Of a DNA stretch of 64,000 nucleotides, positions 35,899 through 44,143 are shown one piece after another. The position numbers and the translations under genes are program-made. The notes under the pieces were generated by a model that was not told the DNA's origin, ran no database searches, and saw nothing but the letters and a program-made list of their open reading frames with translations. Source of the DNA: Suilimivivens sp963638365. GTDB taxonomy: Bacteria; Bacillota; Clostridia; Lachnospirales; Lachnospiraceae. The DNA is taken from the NCBI GenBank assembly GCA_963638365.1, contig CAVHRK010000129.1, positions 22,330 through 86,329 of the forward strand, written 5' to 3'. The number at the start of each line of letters is the position of its first letter. Position 1 is the stretch's first letter.

Positions 35899-37083
35899 TT
35901 AATTATCCATTTCCACAATGGCAGAACATCCCATTCCGCCACCGACACAGAGCGTTGCAAGTCCCTTCTTTGCATGACGGCGCTGCATTTCATATAACAG
36001 GGTAACCAGAATACGGCATCCGGATGCTCCTACCGGGTGTCCGAGTGCGATCGCACTTCCGTTCACATTCAGTTTATCCATATCAAAGCCAAGATCATGT
36101 CCGACAGCAACCGACTGTGCTGCAAATGCTTCGTTCGCCTCGATCAGGTCAAAGTCTTCGATCTTGTAGCCCTTCTTTGCCATAACCTTACGTGTGGATG
36201 CCACCGGTCCGATTCCCATAATTCTGGGTTCCACACCAGCCAGTTCTCCACCGATCCAGGTAGCCATCGGAGTAACACCAAGCTCCTTTGCCTTTTCTTC
36301 ACTCATGACAATAATTGCTGCTGCTCCATCGTTGATTCCGGATGCATTACCGGCGGTTACCTTACCGCCTTCCTTGAACGCCGGACGAAGCTTACTTAAA
36401 CTTTCTACGGTCACACCGTCTCTTGGCCCTTCATCGGTATCAAACAGAATCGTTTCCTTTTTCTTCTTTACCTCTACCGGAACAATTTCATCCTTGAACT
36501 TGCCTTCTGCACGTGCCTTCTCACATTTATTCTGGCTCCATGCAGCGAACTCGTCGAGCTGTTCTCTGGTAAGTCCCCATTCTTCTGCTACATTCTCTGC
36601 GGTAATACCCATATGATATCCACCGAATGCATCATGCAGGGCATCACGAAGCAGGGCATCGTCCATCATGGCTGCTCCCATACGATATCCGAATCTTGCA
36701 TTATATAATAAGTAAGGAGCCTTCGACATATTCTCCATACCACCTGCCACAATAATATCTGCTTCTCCGTTCGCAATCAGCTTGGCAGCAAGATTTACAC
36801 AATGTAATCCTGATCCACAGAGAACATTGATGGTTGTTGCAGGTACTTCTACCGGAATTCCTGCATTGACCGCTGCCTGTCTTGCCGGATTCTGTCCAAG
36901 ACCTGCCTGAATCACACATCCCATATAGACCTCATCGACCATTTCCGGTTTTACCCCTGCTCTTTTTAAGGCTTCCTTAATGACTACCGTTCCAAGATCC
37001 GGTGCCGGCGTATTGCTTAAGGTTCCTCCCATCGTTCCGATTGCAGTACGGCATGCGCCTGCTAAAACAACTTTTCTTGCCAT
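35899..37083 (-). CDS. Acetyl-CoA acetyltransferase (second thiolase)
   Basis: Thiolase of about 394 residues condensing two acetyl-CoA to acetoacetyl-CoA. The nucleophile Cys is at about 89 (NVLCGSGLHC); GHPVGASGCRI and the final CVGGGMG loop are intact. It is close to the butyrate-operon thiolase: 61 of the first 80 residues are identical. ATG 37083 has AAAGGA 8 nt upstream; longer starts at 37137 lack one. It is not beside other fatty-acid or butyrate genes but heads the gatCAB unit. Two palindromes upstream suggest separate regulation. Confidence 0.95.
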   Translation of the reverse strand: MARKVVLAGACRTAIGTMGGTLSNTPAPDLGTVVIKEALKRAGVKPEMVDEVYMGCVIQAGLGQNPARQAAVNAGIPVEVPATTINVLCGSGLHCVNLAAKLIANGEADIIVAGGMENMSKAPYLLYNARFGYRMGAAMMDDALLRDALHDAFGGYHMGITAENVAEEWGLTREQLDEFAAWSQNKCEKARAEGKFKDEIVPVEVKKKKETILFDTDEGPRDGVTVESLSKLRPAFKEGGKVTAGNASGINDGAAAIIVMSEEKAKELGVTPMATWIGGELAGVEPRIMGIGPVASTRKVMAKKGYKIEDFDLIEANEAFAAQSVAVGHDLGFDMDKLNVNGSAIALGHPVGASGCRILVTLLYEMQRRHAKKGLATLCVGGGMGCSAIVEMDN

Positions 37084-37150
37084 GACTTTCATCCTTTCTT
37101 CTTTATTTTCTATTACTTTTTCGATAACCGCTGCCACAGATTTGTATACC

Positions 37151-37197
37151 TGTAACCAGTTACAATATGAACTATGATACAGTAGTAATTTACTACT
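37151..37197 (-). promoter_or_regulatory. Two operator-like palindromes before the second thiolase
   Basis: TGTAAC and GTTACA arms with a 2-nt centre (37151-37164), and AGTAGTAA/TTACTACT around one base (37181-37197). Both are in the 68-114 nt before the thiolase ATG. No convincing sigma-A promoter could be fixed. The binding proteins are unknown; neither is a good Rex or FapR box. Confidence 0.5.
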
Positions 37198-37247
37198 TTT
37201 CCCCTGCGGTGTCTAGTAGATCGTTAAAAAAAGAACAAACACAGAGA

Positions 37248-37301
37248 AACAAAAAACCATTTTCTCCATGAACGCACTACGCTGTACGGAGAAAATGGTT
37301 T
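37248..37301 (-). terminator. Terminator of the riboswitch-controlled symporter gene
   Basis: A perfect 14-bp stem (37254-37267 with 37288-37301) with a 20-nt loop, followed on the minus strand by six T. It lies 40 nt past the symporter stop. Confidence 0.85.
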
Positions 37302-37340
37302 CTTCTGTTTAAGCCTGTATCTTTTTTGAAACAGGTATGC

Positions 37341-38762
37341 TTATTTCTTCAATCCGTCAAAATATACCTTGGTTTCAGCAACCACAACACCGCTCAATGC
37401 AACCAGTGCAATCAGGTTCGGGATTGCCATCAGTCCGTTGAAAATATCGGCAATGGTCCATACTGCACTTACCGTCATGTAAGGTCCGATAAAGATTGCA
37501 AGAATGTATAACCAGCGGTATACCTTAACTACCTTCAGTTTGCCGCCGCATAAATACTCTAAGCATCTTTCACTGTAATAATCCCATCCAAGGATTGTAG
37601 TGAATGCGAAAAATACCAGACACACCATTAAAAGGAAGGAACAAAGCTGATCCGGTAAAGGAAGTCCCATCTGGAATGCTTTATCCGTTACAGTTACACC
37701 CTCAAGTCCCATATCCCATGCACCGGTAATGACAATACACAGTCCGGTCATGGTACAAATTACCAGCGTATCAATCACAGTTCCCATCATGGAAATCAGT
37801 CCCTGGCGGGCAGGCTCTTCTACCTGGGCTGCTGCAGCAGCGATCGGTGCGCTACCAAGACCTGCTTCATTCGAGAAAATACCTCTTGCAATACCCTTCT
37901 GCATGGCAATCATCATGGCACCAAGCGCACCACCTGCGGCTGCCCGGATACCAAATGCTCCCTGAACGATCTCAACGATAGCACCGGGAATCTTGGTAAT
38001 ATTACAGATCAGAATGATAAGTGCCACTACAACATAAAGAATTGCCATAAAAGGTACAATGACCTCTGCCACCTTGGAAATTCTCTTTAAACCACCGATA
38101 ATAACAAGTGCTACACAAACCGTAATAATCAATCCGGCAATAATCACGGAAATGGAATAATCAGCTCCAAAAGAGGACATTCCAAACAAATGAACAGTAT
38201 GTACGAAATCCGGATCAAAGAAGTTCTGGACTGCACTGGTAATACCATTTACCTGTGTAAAGGTTCCGATACCAAAAAGACCAACACCAACACCAAAGAA
38301 CGCAAAGATCTTTGCAAGCCACTTCCAGTTCTTTCCCATACCTCTTTCTATGTAATAGAACGGGCCACCGATGATATGCCCATCCTCTGCTACCACGCGG
38401 TATTTCGTGGCTAACAGACATTCAGAATACTTGGTTGCAGTTCCAAGTAATGCAGCGAACCACATCCAGAATAACGCTCCGGGACCTCCGGCTACCAGTG
38501 CGGTTGCAACACCGACAATGTTACCGGTACCGATGGTTGCGGACAAGGCCGTACAAAGTGCACCAAAGCTGGATACTTCGCCGTGTTCACCGGTTCTCTC
38601 ATTGTCCTTGATATGCCTGATGGCCATAGGCATCTTGGTAATCTGAAGACCCTTTAACCGGATGGTCAGATAAATACCTACTGCCAGGATGAGGACGATC
38701 AACGGAATACCCCACACAAAATCGTCAATCGTAGTTAATACATTACTGATTTTTTCTAACAT
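37341..38762 (-). CDS. AGCS family Na+:alanine/glycine symporter
   Basis: Polytopic membrane protein of 473 residues with about eleven hydrophobic segments. The family motif region SATIGTGNIVGVATALVAGGPGA (about 74-96) and the FSNEAGLGSAPIAAAAA block (about 295-311) are intact. It takes up alanine or glycine with sodium. A glycine riboswitch with an intrinsic terminator in the leader identifies glycine as the likely substrate. It is monocistronic. Confidence 0.95.
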   Translation of the reverse strand: MLEKISNVLTTIDDFVWGIPLIVLILAVGIYLTIRLKGLQITKMPMAIRHIKDNERTGEHGEVSSFGALCTALSATIGTGNIVGVATALVAGGPGALFWMWFAALLGTATKYSECLLATKYRVVAEDGHIIGGPFYYIERGMGKNWKWLAKIFAFFGVGVGLFGIGTFTQVNGITSAVQNFFDPDFVHTVHLFGMSSFGADYSISVIIAGLIITVCVALVIIGGLKRISKVAEVIVPFMAILYVVVALIILICNITKIPGAIVEIVQGAFGIRAAAGGALGAMMIAMQKGIARGIFSNEAGLGSAPIAAAAAQVEEPARQGLISMMGTVIDTLVICTMTGLCIVITGAWDMGLEGVTVTDKAFQMGLPLPDQLCSFLLMVCLVFFAFTTILGWDYYSERCLEYLCGGKLKVVKVYRWLYILAIFIGPYMTVSAVWTIADIFNGLMAIPNLIALVALSGVVVAETKVYFDGLKK

Positions 38763-38798
38763 TTTTCTTCCCTCTCATTTCTATGAATTTTTAGAAAT

Positions 38799-38828
38799 AA
38801 TAAAAAGGACTGATTCTCATCAGCCCTC
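38799..38828 (-). terminator. Riboswitch expression-platform terminator
   Basis: Minus-strand stem GGGCTGAT/ATCAGTCC with a GAGA loop (38807-38826; one G-U pair) followed by TTTTTATTATTT. It lies between the glycine aptamer and the symporter start, so ligand binding can decide between termination and read-through. Confidence 0.8.
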
Positions 38829-38852
38829 TAAAGAGTAGAACATGCATATAGA

Positions 38853-38936
38853 ATGCTCTGTCCTTTTGCCTGAGAGATTGGCAGGATTCCTGCCGTACAC
38901 CTTCGGCGCCCTTCATCAGGGACTCTCCAGAGTGTT
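38853..38936 (-). promoter_or_regulatory. Glycine riboswitch (single aptamer)
   Basis: Read on the minus strand, the aptamer shows the conserved features: CTCTGGAGAG at the 5' side, GGGCGCCGAAGG in the middle, then AATCTCTCAGGCAAAAGGACAGAG at the 3' side. Only one complete aptamer is present. Upstream sequence to about 38988 can form a GTTG/CAAC-closed stem that may be the partner 'ghost' element described for single-aptamer glycine switches of transporter genes. The 316-nt gap 38763-39078 consists of this switch, its terminator and its promoter. Confidence 0.92.
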
Positions 38937-38995
38937 GATAGCTGCGCATCTCGTACCTATTTGTACTTCAATGCTTTAGCACGCCAACATAGAAC

Positions 38996-39024
38996 ACTAT
39001 AGCATATTCCTTTTTTATATGCAA
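38996..39024 (-). promoter_or_regulatory. Promoter of the glycine-riboswitch transcript
   Basis: Minus-strand -35 TTGCAT (39019-39024), 17-nt spacer, extended -10 TGCTATAGT with the hexamer at 38996-39001. The start falls about 50 nt before the aptamer. Confidence 0.75.
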
Positions 39025-39078
39025 TACTGCATTGCAAATATATTCATCAATATATCAAAAAGAGTTTTTATCTGATCC

Positions 39079-39828
39079 TTATTCCCTGTCCGTTACCGGA
39101 GTTCCTCCACGTGAAATTCCGAACTTTTCACGCATGGCAATCAGACGGTCTACCTGTTCTTTCGTAAAACGGTTCTGCTTCCCGAGAATTTTCCCTGTAA
39201 TCATCAGAATATTGGCATAATATTCCATGGATTCCAGACGATAATACGCAGCATAAGCATCCTCTGCCCAGGTTACTGCTCCGTGGTTGGCAAGCAGTAC
39301 CCCGTTATGCGTATGGCAGTATGGTGCAATCACTTCTGCCACTTCCTTCGTACCAAGTTCCGCATAGGGTGCAATCGGAACATCCCCCAACGTAATCACG
39401 GCTTCTGCCAGAACCGGAACATCCAGTGGAATTCCCGCTATGGAAAAGCTGGTGCAGATCGGTGGGTGCGCATGGCATACGGAACGCAGATCCGGATTCT
39501 CCTGATAGGCACGTAAATGCATCTTCAATTCCGAGGACGGCTTATGGGTTCCCTCTAAAACATTGCCCTGTAAATCCACCTTTACCAGCATCTTCTTATT
39601 CATAAAGCCTTTGGAAACACCGGTCGGTGTTGCCCAGACCTCGTTTTCACCTGTGCGGACAGAGATATTGCCATCGTTTGCCGCCACAAAGTTACGGACA
39701 TACATTCTCTGCCCGATATCCAGAATTGCTTCCTTTGCCTCTTTTTCGGAAGGATAATAACCATTACTTTCTTTGCTTCTGTTCAGATCATGCTGCTTCT
39801 TTTGCTGTTTCTCTTTTTGCTTTTTCAT
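39079..39828 (-). CDS. Class II aldolase/adducin family protein
   Basis: Protein of about 249 residues of the fuculose-phosphate aldolase/methylthioribulose-phosphate dehydratase family. The zinc-binding histidines lie in VCHAHPP (about 113-119) and LLANHGAVTW (about 178-187). A Lys/Gln-rich N-terminus precedes the domain. ATG 39828 has GGAG 7 nt upstream. The neighbour mtnA makes the ribulose-1-phosphate type substrate, so this is probably the aldolase that splits it into dihydroxyacetone phosphate and an aldehyde. MtnB-type dehydration is the alternative, but no mtnC, mtnD or mtnW gene is near. Confidence 0.85.
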   Translation of the reverse strand: MKKQKEKQQKKQHDLNRSKESNGYYPSEKEAKEAILDIGQRMYVRNFVAANDGNISVRTGENEVWATPTGVSKGFMNKKMLVKVDLQGNVLEGTHKPSSELKMHLRAYQENPDLRSVCHAHPPICTSFSIAGIPLDVPVLAEAVITLGDVPIAPYAELGTKEVAEVIAPYCHTHNGVLLANHGAVTWAEDAYAAYYRLESMEYYANILMITGKILGKQNRFTKEQVDRLIAMREKFGISRGGTPVTDRE

Positions 39829-39901
39829 ACAGATCTCCATACTCTGAAATTGACATCAAAATTCTTCTCTATACCGATCTATTATTCATACCGGAAGTCG
39901 C

Positions 39902-41029
39902 TCATCCCTGTCCATTCACAAGCTGTGCAACCTCTTTCTTCTTACGGATCTCTGCCAGAGATTCCGTAAACGGAGCGCGTGCAATTCCATACTCTGTGAC
40001 AATCGCGGTAATTAAAGAATGGTCTGTTACATCAAATGCCGGATTAAAGACTTTCACGCCCTCCGGTGCCATCCGCTCTCTGTACCACATTTCCGTCACT
40101 TCCTCCGGCTTACGCTGCTCAATCTTAATATCATCCCCTGTAGGGCAGTCATAATCAATGGTGGACGTCGGTGCGCAGATATACATCGGTATGCCATACT
40201 GCTTTGCAACGGCAGCAACGACCGAGGTTCCGATCTTATTAGCCGCGTCCCCGTTTGCCGCCACACGGTCACATCCTACGAAGACCGCATTCACCCAGCC
40301 ATTTTTCATTACGGTTGCAGACATGTTATCACAAATCAGCGTCACATCTACTCCGGCAGAATGCAGCTCATAGGCGGTAAGTCTTGCCCCCTGTAAAAGC
40401 GGTCTTGTTTCATCTGCAAATACATGGAAACCATAGCCCCTTTCCTGTCCTAGATAAATCGGTGCGGTTGCTGTTCCGTATTTACAGGTTGCAAGCTGCC
40501 CTGCGTTGCAGTGTGTAAGGATTCCATCACCCGGTTTTACAAGTGAAAGGCCATTCTCACCGATTGCCCTGCAGACAGCAATGTCCTCTTCCTTCATCCG
40601 GAATGCTTCTTCTCCCAGAATCGTTACGATCTGTTCGACGCTCTTTCCTTCTTCCTGAGCCTTCCGAAGAACCTTCTCCATACGGTTCAATGCCCACGAA
40701 AGATTCACGGCCGTGGGACGGGAGGAATTTAAAAACTCCTTCTGCTCTAAGAACTGCTTTTCAAATTCTTGGTAGGAAATGTCCTTCTGATTCTTCCAGA
40801 TTTCATGACTTAACTGGTAAATACCAAAAGCCGCAGCGACACCGATCGCCGGTGCTCCACGTACCTTCAAAAGATAAATGGCATCCCAGATCTCCTGCGC
40901 TGTTTTTAACTGAATAATCTCTGTCTTTCCCGGAAGTAAAGTCTGGTCAATAATCACCAGACAGTTTTCTTCCTTATTAAAATCTACGGTTTCATAATCC
41001 AGTATGGTTTTGTTCTCGGAATTCTTCAT
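39902..41029 (-). CDS. mtnA: S-methyl-5-thioribose-1-phosphate isomerase
   Basis: Isomerase of 375 residues converting 5-methylthioribose-1-phosphate (or 5-deoxyribose-1-phosphate) to the ribulose form. Catalytic Cys about 174 (LTHCNAGQLAT) and Asp about 254 (GCDRVAANGD) are present, as is the N-terminal KVRGAPAIG motif. The ribosome site is AAGGA. It lies 73 nt upstream of the class II aldolase gene, forming a two-step salvage unit for by-products of S-adenosylmethionine use. Confidence 0.95.
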   Translation of the reverse strand: MKNSENKTILDYETVDFNKEENCLVIIDQTLLPGKTEIIQLKTAQEIWDAIYLLKVRGAPAIGVAAAFGIYQLSHEIWKNQKDISYQEFEKQFLEQKEFLNSSRPTAVNLSWALNRMEKVLRKAQEEGKSVEQIVTILGEEAFRMKEEDIAVCRAIGENGLSLVKPGDGILTHCNAGQLATCKYGTATAPIYLGQERGYGFHVFADETRPLLQGARLTAYELHSAGVDVTLICDNMSATVMKNGWVNAVFVGCDRVAANGDAANKIGTSVVAAVAKQYGIPMYICAPTSTIDYDCPTGDDIKIEQRKPEEVTEMWYRERMAPEGVKVFNPAFDVTDHSLITAIVTEYGIARAPFTESLAEIRKKKEVAQLVNGQG

Positions 41030-41178
41030 TTTCGGTCCTTCTGTTTCTATATTTTATTTTTCTGCGGTATTTCTATATCTTGTTTCTTATATTCTTCTAT
41101 GTTTTATTTCTTGCGTTTTATTTCTTCTGAGATTCTGTTTCTTGTATTCTGATTCTCGCGCTCTGTTGCTTATGTATT

Positions 41179-41550
41179 CTACACTATATTTTTGTGCTGC
41201 ATTTTCTGTGCTGTATTTTCGGTACTGCATGAATCGGCTTCTGCCTGTGCCTTCTTTGGATACCGCTGTCTGCTTTCTAAAAGACCATCCAGAACCATGA
41301 TTCCTGCTCCTAACACGAAAACAACCGCCGACAGCATCCGGTCTACCCTTCCTGCTGCCTTTTCCTTCTGTCTGCCCTTCTGTTTCACGGCTTTTGTCTT
41401 ATACTGCATTTTAATTCTGGCAATCTTCTCCCTGCTTTTGGCGCGCGTCTTCTCTCTTTTACGCAGTTCCATCCGGAAACGCTGTGCCGGAGTCTTATGT
41501 AAAGGTAATTTGATCTTCTTACGAAAGCTTCGTTTTCTCTTCTTCTGCAT
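41179..41550 (-). CDS. Small basic membrane protein, unknown
   Basis: Protein of 123 residues. Residues 1-67 are strongly basic (Lys/Arg-rich, probably helical), then one membrane segment (about 73-90) and a short polar tail. GGGAGGG lies 6 nt before the ATG, which is the main reason to accept it as a gene. No family recognised. The basic part could contact nucleic acid or ribosomes, but this is only inferred from charge. Confidence 0.55.
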   Translation of the reverse strand: MQKKRKRSFRKKIKLPLHKTPAQRFRMELRKREKTRAKSREKIARIKMQYKTKAVKQKGRQKEKAAGRVDRMLSAVVFVLGAGIMVLDGLLESRQRYPKKAQAEADSCSTENTAQKMQHKNIV

Positions 41551-41688
41551 GAGATCCCTCCCATCTCAAACCATTACGACCAGTCCATCATGTCATTCCT
41601 AAATGATCTGATCACATGGATTTGCTTACTGCAATTACAGTGTCTCATATTTTTCTGAAAAAAGGAAGGGATTGTTGCTTTGCAAAAC

Positions 41689-41717
41689 TTGCGGTAGAAT
41701 CGTAATTGTACTATACT
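41689..41717 (+). promoter_or_regulatory. Promoter of the AraC-type gene
   Basis: -35 TTGCGG (41689-41694), 17-nt spacer, -10 TATACT (41712-41717). It lies inside the longest open frame, which supports the downstream ATG at 41789 as the true start. Confidence 0.65.
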
Positions 41718-41788
41718 GTACCTATTCAGAGCCATGCAAAATTGCTTTCTATACTGAATATGAAATAATAGAAGGGGTACTTTTCCTT

Positions 41789-42679
41789 ATGGCAAAACAT
41801 TACACAACCACCTTTAATACCCGTCAGAATATGCTCAGACAGAATCTGGAAATCTTCTACTATGAAGACACCAATCTCCAGCCGGTATCCAGCCACCGTC
41901 ATGAGCATTATGAAGTGTACTTTTTCTTAAGCGGACCGGTAAACTGCCTGATTGATGACAAGGACTATCCGCTTGCACCGGGTGACATCTGCCTGATTCC
42001 TCCCGGAATCTATCATCGTCCGGCCTTCCGTAACGAAAAGGAAACCTACCGCCGTATTGTCCTCTGGATTTCTGCCGATTATTTAAACCAGTTAAAGCGT
42101 ACCCACTCACAGATTGACTACTGCTTTCAGCTTGTTCTCAATAAGAAGCAGTATCATTTCCGGAATGATTCCGGCGCTGCGCAGCTTCTGTTCGGCAAAC
42201 TGTTTGATCTGTTGGAGGAGTATCATTCAGCAGGGGCCTTTCATGAACAGCTTCTTGCCTGCTATACCAGTGCCTTTCTGCTGCAGTTAAACCGGATTGT
42301 ATCCGAATCTTCTTCCCCGTCCGCATACCGGAAGCCCAAGGCTCTTTTTTCGCAAATTTGTGATTACATTCATTCCCATCTGGAAGAAGATCTTTCTTTG
42401 GATGTTCTTGCAGAGAATTTTTATGTGAGCAAATATTATATTGCTCACAGCTTCAAAGAAAATATGGGTGTTTCCACTCATCAGTATATTTTGAAGCAGC
42501 GGCTTTATGCCAGCAAATCGAGTATTCTTGCAGGTACTCCCTTAAGCGAAGTCTGTGCAAATTACGGTTTCACCAACTATACCACCTTTTTCCGTGCATT
42601 TAAGAAGGAATTTGGTGTCTCTCCCCGTGATTTCAAGGATTCCTGTCAGGGCCAGTCCGGCATGACAGAGAAAGAATAG
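41789..42679 (+). CDS. AraC family transcriptional regulator
   Basis: Regulator of about 296 residues: an N-terminal cupin sensor (about 25-110, HRHEHYEVYFFLSG and PGDICLIPPGIYHRP) and a C-terminal double helix-turn-helix (about 190-285) with the FRAFKKEFGVSPRDF signature. ATG 41789 has AAGGGG upstream and follows a promoter. The effector is probably a sugar or sugar acid. It lies 1.5 kb from uxuAB, which it could control, but no site was found to prove this. Confidence 0.92.
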   Translation: MAKHYTTTFNTRQNMLRQNLEIFYYEDTNLQPVSSHRHEHYEVYFFLSGPVNCLIDDKDYPLAPGDICLIPPGIYHRPAFRNEKETYRRIVLWISADYLNQLKRTHSQIDYCFQLVLNKKQYHFRNDSGAAQLLFGKLFDLLEEYHSAGAFHEQLLACYTSAFLLQLNRIVSESSSPSAYRKPKALFSQICDYIHSHLEEDLSLDVLAENFYVSKYYIAHSFKENMGVSTHQYILKQRLYASKSSILAGTPLSEVCANYGFTNYTTFFRAFKKEFGVSPRDFKDSCQGQSGMTEKE

Positions 42680-42692
42680 GAATTTTGAAATG

Positions 42693-43775
42693 TTATTCCC
42701 AGTACTGGGTAACCTTTTCTTTCGCCTGTTCCCCAGTTAAGCCACAATTTTTAATCACTTTCTGAACTGCCAGTTCCGGATTGCCGCCCATTTCTTTGCA
42801 TAGCGAAACAATGGACCGGATGGTGTTCTCCTTATTCTCATCCAGTTCCTGCTTTGCCTTTTTCAACTCTTTCTCTGCTTTCTTGCGCTCCTTCTCTGCT
42901 CCAATCTGCTCTCCGATTTCTCGTTCATCCCTCCGGATCAGTTCCATTTCACGTTCTTCATCATATTCAAAAATGCTCATCTTAATTACCTCCGCTTTCT
43001 GCTTCGATAAAAATTCCTTCAATATATTACGTCTGATACAGTACTCAATCGCTGCTTCCACTGCCTGTTCCAACGGCATACTTACGCTGTTGTACCGGAT
43101 CTGTTCTACATACTGGGTATACTGCTTTAGAATCGGACACTTTTCTTTTAGTTCCTCATTCATACTGGGATTAATATTCAATATCATTACTTTCAGTTCC
43201 AGTTCCGGATCATCTGTCTGAACTTCAAATGCTTCTGATAACCTTAAAATTCTTTTCTCCGGCTTCTCTTCTACTCCGTTATAGAATACCACAAAATGTG
43301 GTGTAGGTAACTTAATTAATTTTGAACTGTATAACGACTGGTCTTTCACATAAACCTGCAATAATTCTGCGACATAAAACAAATCCCGTAACGGCATATT
43401 CAGGTTGTAAGTAGACTGATGCTCATACAGATTTACCTCATTCATAATCAGAAAAGAAATATCATTCTGCATTCCCATATAGATCGCATTATCCAGCATG
43501 TTAAATGTGATCTGTGATGCATCGGTATAACTTGTCCCATTCAAGGCATTATACAGAGACAGCGCATTTTCCGGCTCCCGGAACAGCATCCGGCTTACCG
43601 TATCTTTATAATTCCGCTGTACTTTGGGTTCTCTTGTTATTTCTTTGGTTGTTTTCCCTGTTGCTTTTACTGTTCTTTCTTTTGTTGTTACCTCTTCCTC
43701 TTTTATTATTCCTTCCTTTGTTGTTGCTTTGGTTACTCCCCCCGTCACTGTTTTGGTTACTTTTGCTTCTCCCAT
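42693..43775 (-). CDS. Rpn-family (PD-(D/E)XK) nuclease with repetitive N-terminal extension
   Basis: Protein of 360 residues. After a Lys/Thr/Glu-rich low-complexity start (5-48) comes a core like that of the Rpn/YhgA 'recombination-promoting nuclease/putative transposase' family. Candidate active-site residues are the Asp in QNDISFLI (about 104) and the Glu and Gln in LYEHQS (about 116-119). A Glu/Lys coiled coil follows (about 285-325). AGGGAGG precedes the ATG. The role in vivo is unsettled for such proteins. It is convergent with the AraC gene, 13 nt apart. No inverted ends or duplicated target were seen. Confidence 0.8.
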   Translation of the reverse strand: MGEAKVTKTVTGGVTKATTKEGIIKEEEVTTKERTVKATGKTTKEITREPKVQRNYKDTVSRMLFREPENALSLYNALNGTSYTDASQITFNMLDNAIYMGMQNDISFLIMNEVNLYEHQSTYNLNMPLRDLFYVAELLQVYVKDQSLYSSKLIKLPTPHFVVFYNGVEEKPEKRILRLSEAFEVQTDDPELELKVMILNINPSMNEELKEKCPILKQYTQYVEQIRYNSVSMPLEQAVEAAIEYCIRRNILKEFLSKQKAEVIKMSIFEYDEEREMELIRRDEREIGEQIGAEKERKKAEKELKKAKQELDENKENTIRSIVSLCKEMGGNPELAVQKVIKNCGLTGEQAKEKVTQYWE

Positions 43776-44143
43776 TTTTCCTCCCTTTGCAGGAAGAGAA
43801 AAATAAACCGATCAACGTTTGATAAACGCTCATCCCCGTCAATCAAACCGACGTCTGTTTTCCTTCCTCCCGCCTTTTCAATTGTTTGAGTGTGATTTAA
43901 AAGCATGGATTTCAGAAAACTTCTGTTTTCATAGTCAGAATAGATATAAAACCATAGATTTAGATTCGATCATTTGAAATATATGCTTTGTAGTGAATAT
44001 AGCATACGGAATGTTATGCGTCAATGCAATTTTTGTAATCTTTTTATCAATTCCGGCTATATGTAACGAGATCCGTCTGTGCTACCATAAAACTATTCAG
44101 AGTTACAGTAATATCAAGAAATCCGCAATTTGGAGGTATTCTT
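43776..44143. other. 368-nt divergent intergenic region
   Basis: Lies between the nuclease gene (minus) and uxuA (plus), so it should hold both promoters. No sigma-A promoter is convincing on either strand. An inverted repeat GCATA/TATGC at about 44001-44017 could be an operator for uxuA. No open frame with a ribosome site and no RNA family was recognised. Confidence 0.4.

Noticed and set aside
43800..43860. Catabolite (cre) site near the nuclease/uxuA gap
   Set aside because: The TGATAAACGCTCAT stretch does not fit the cre pattern at the outer positions.
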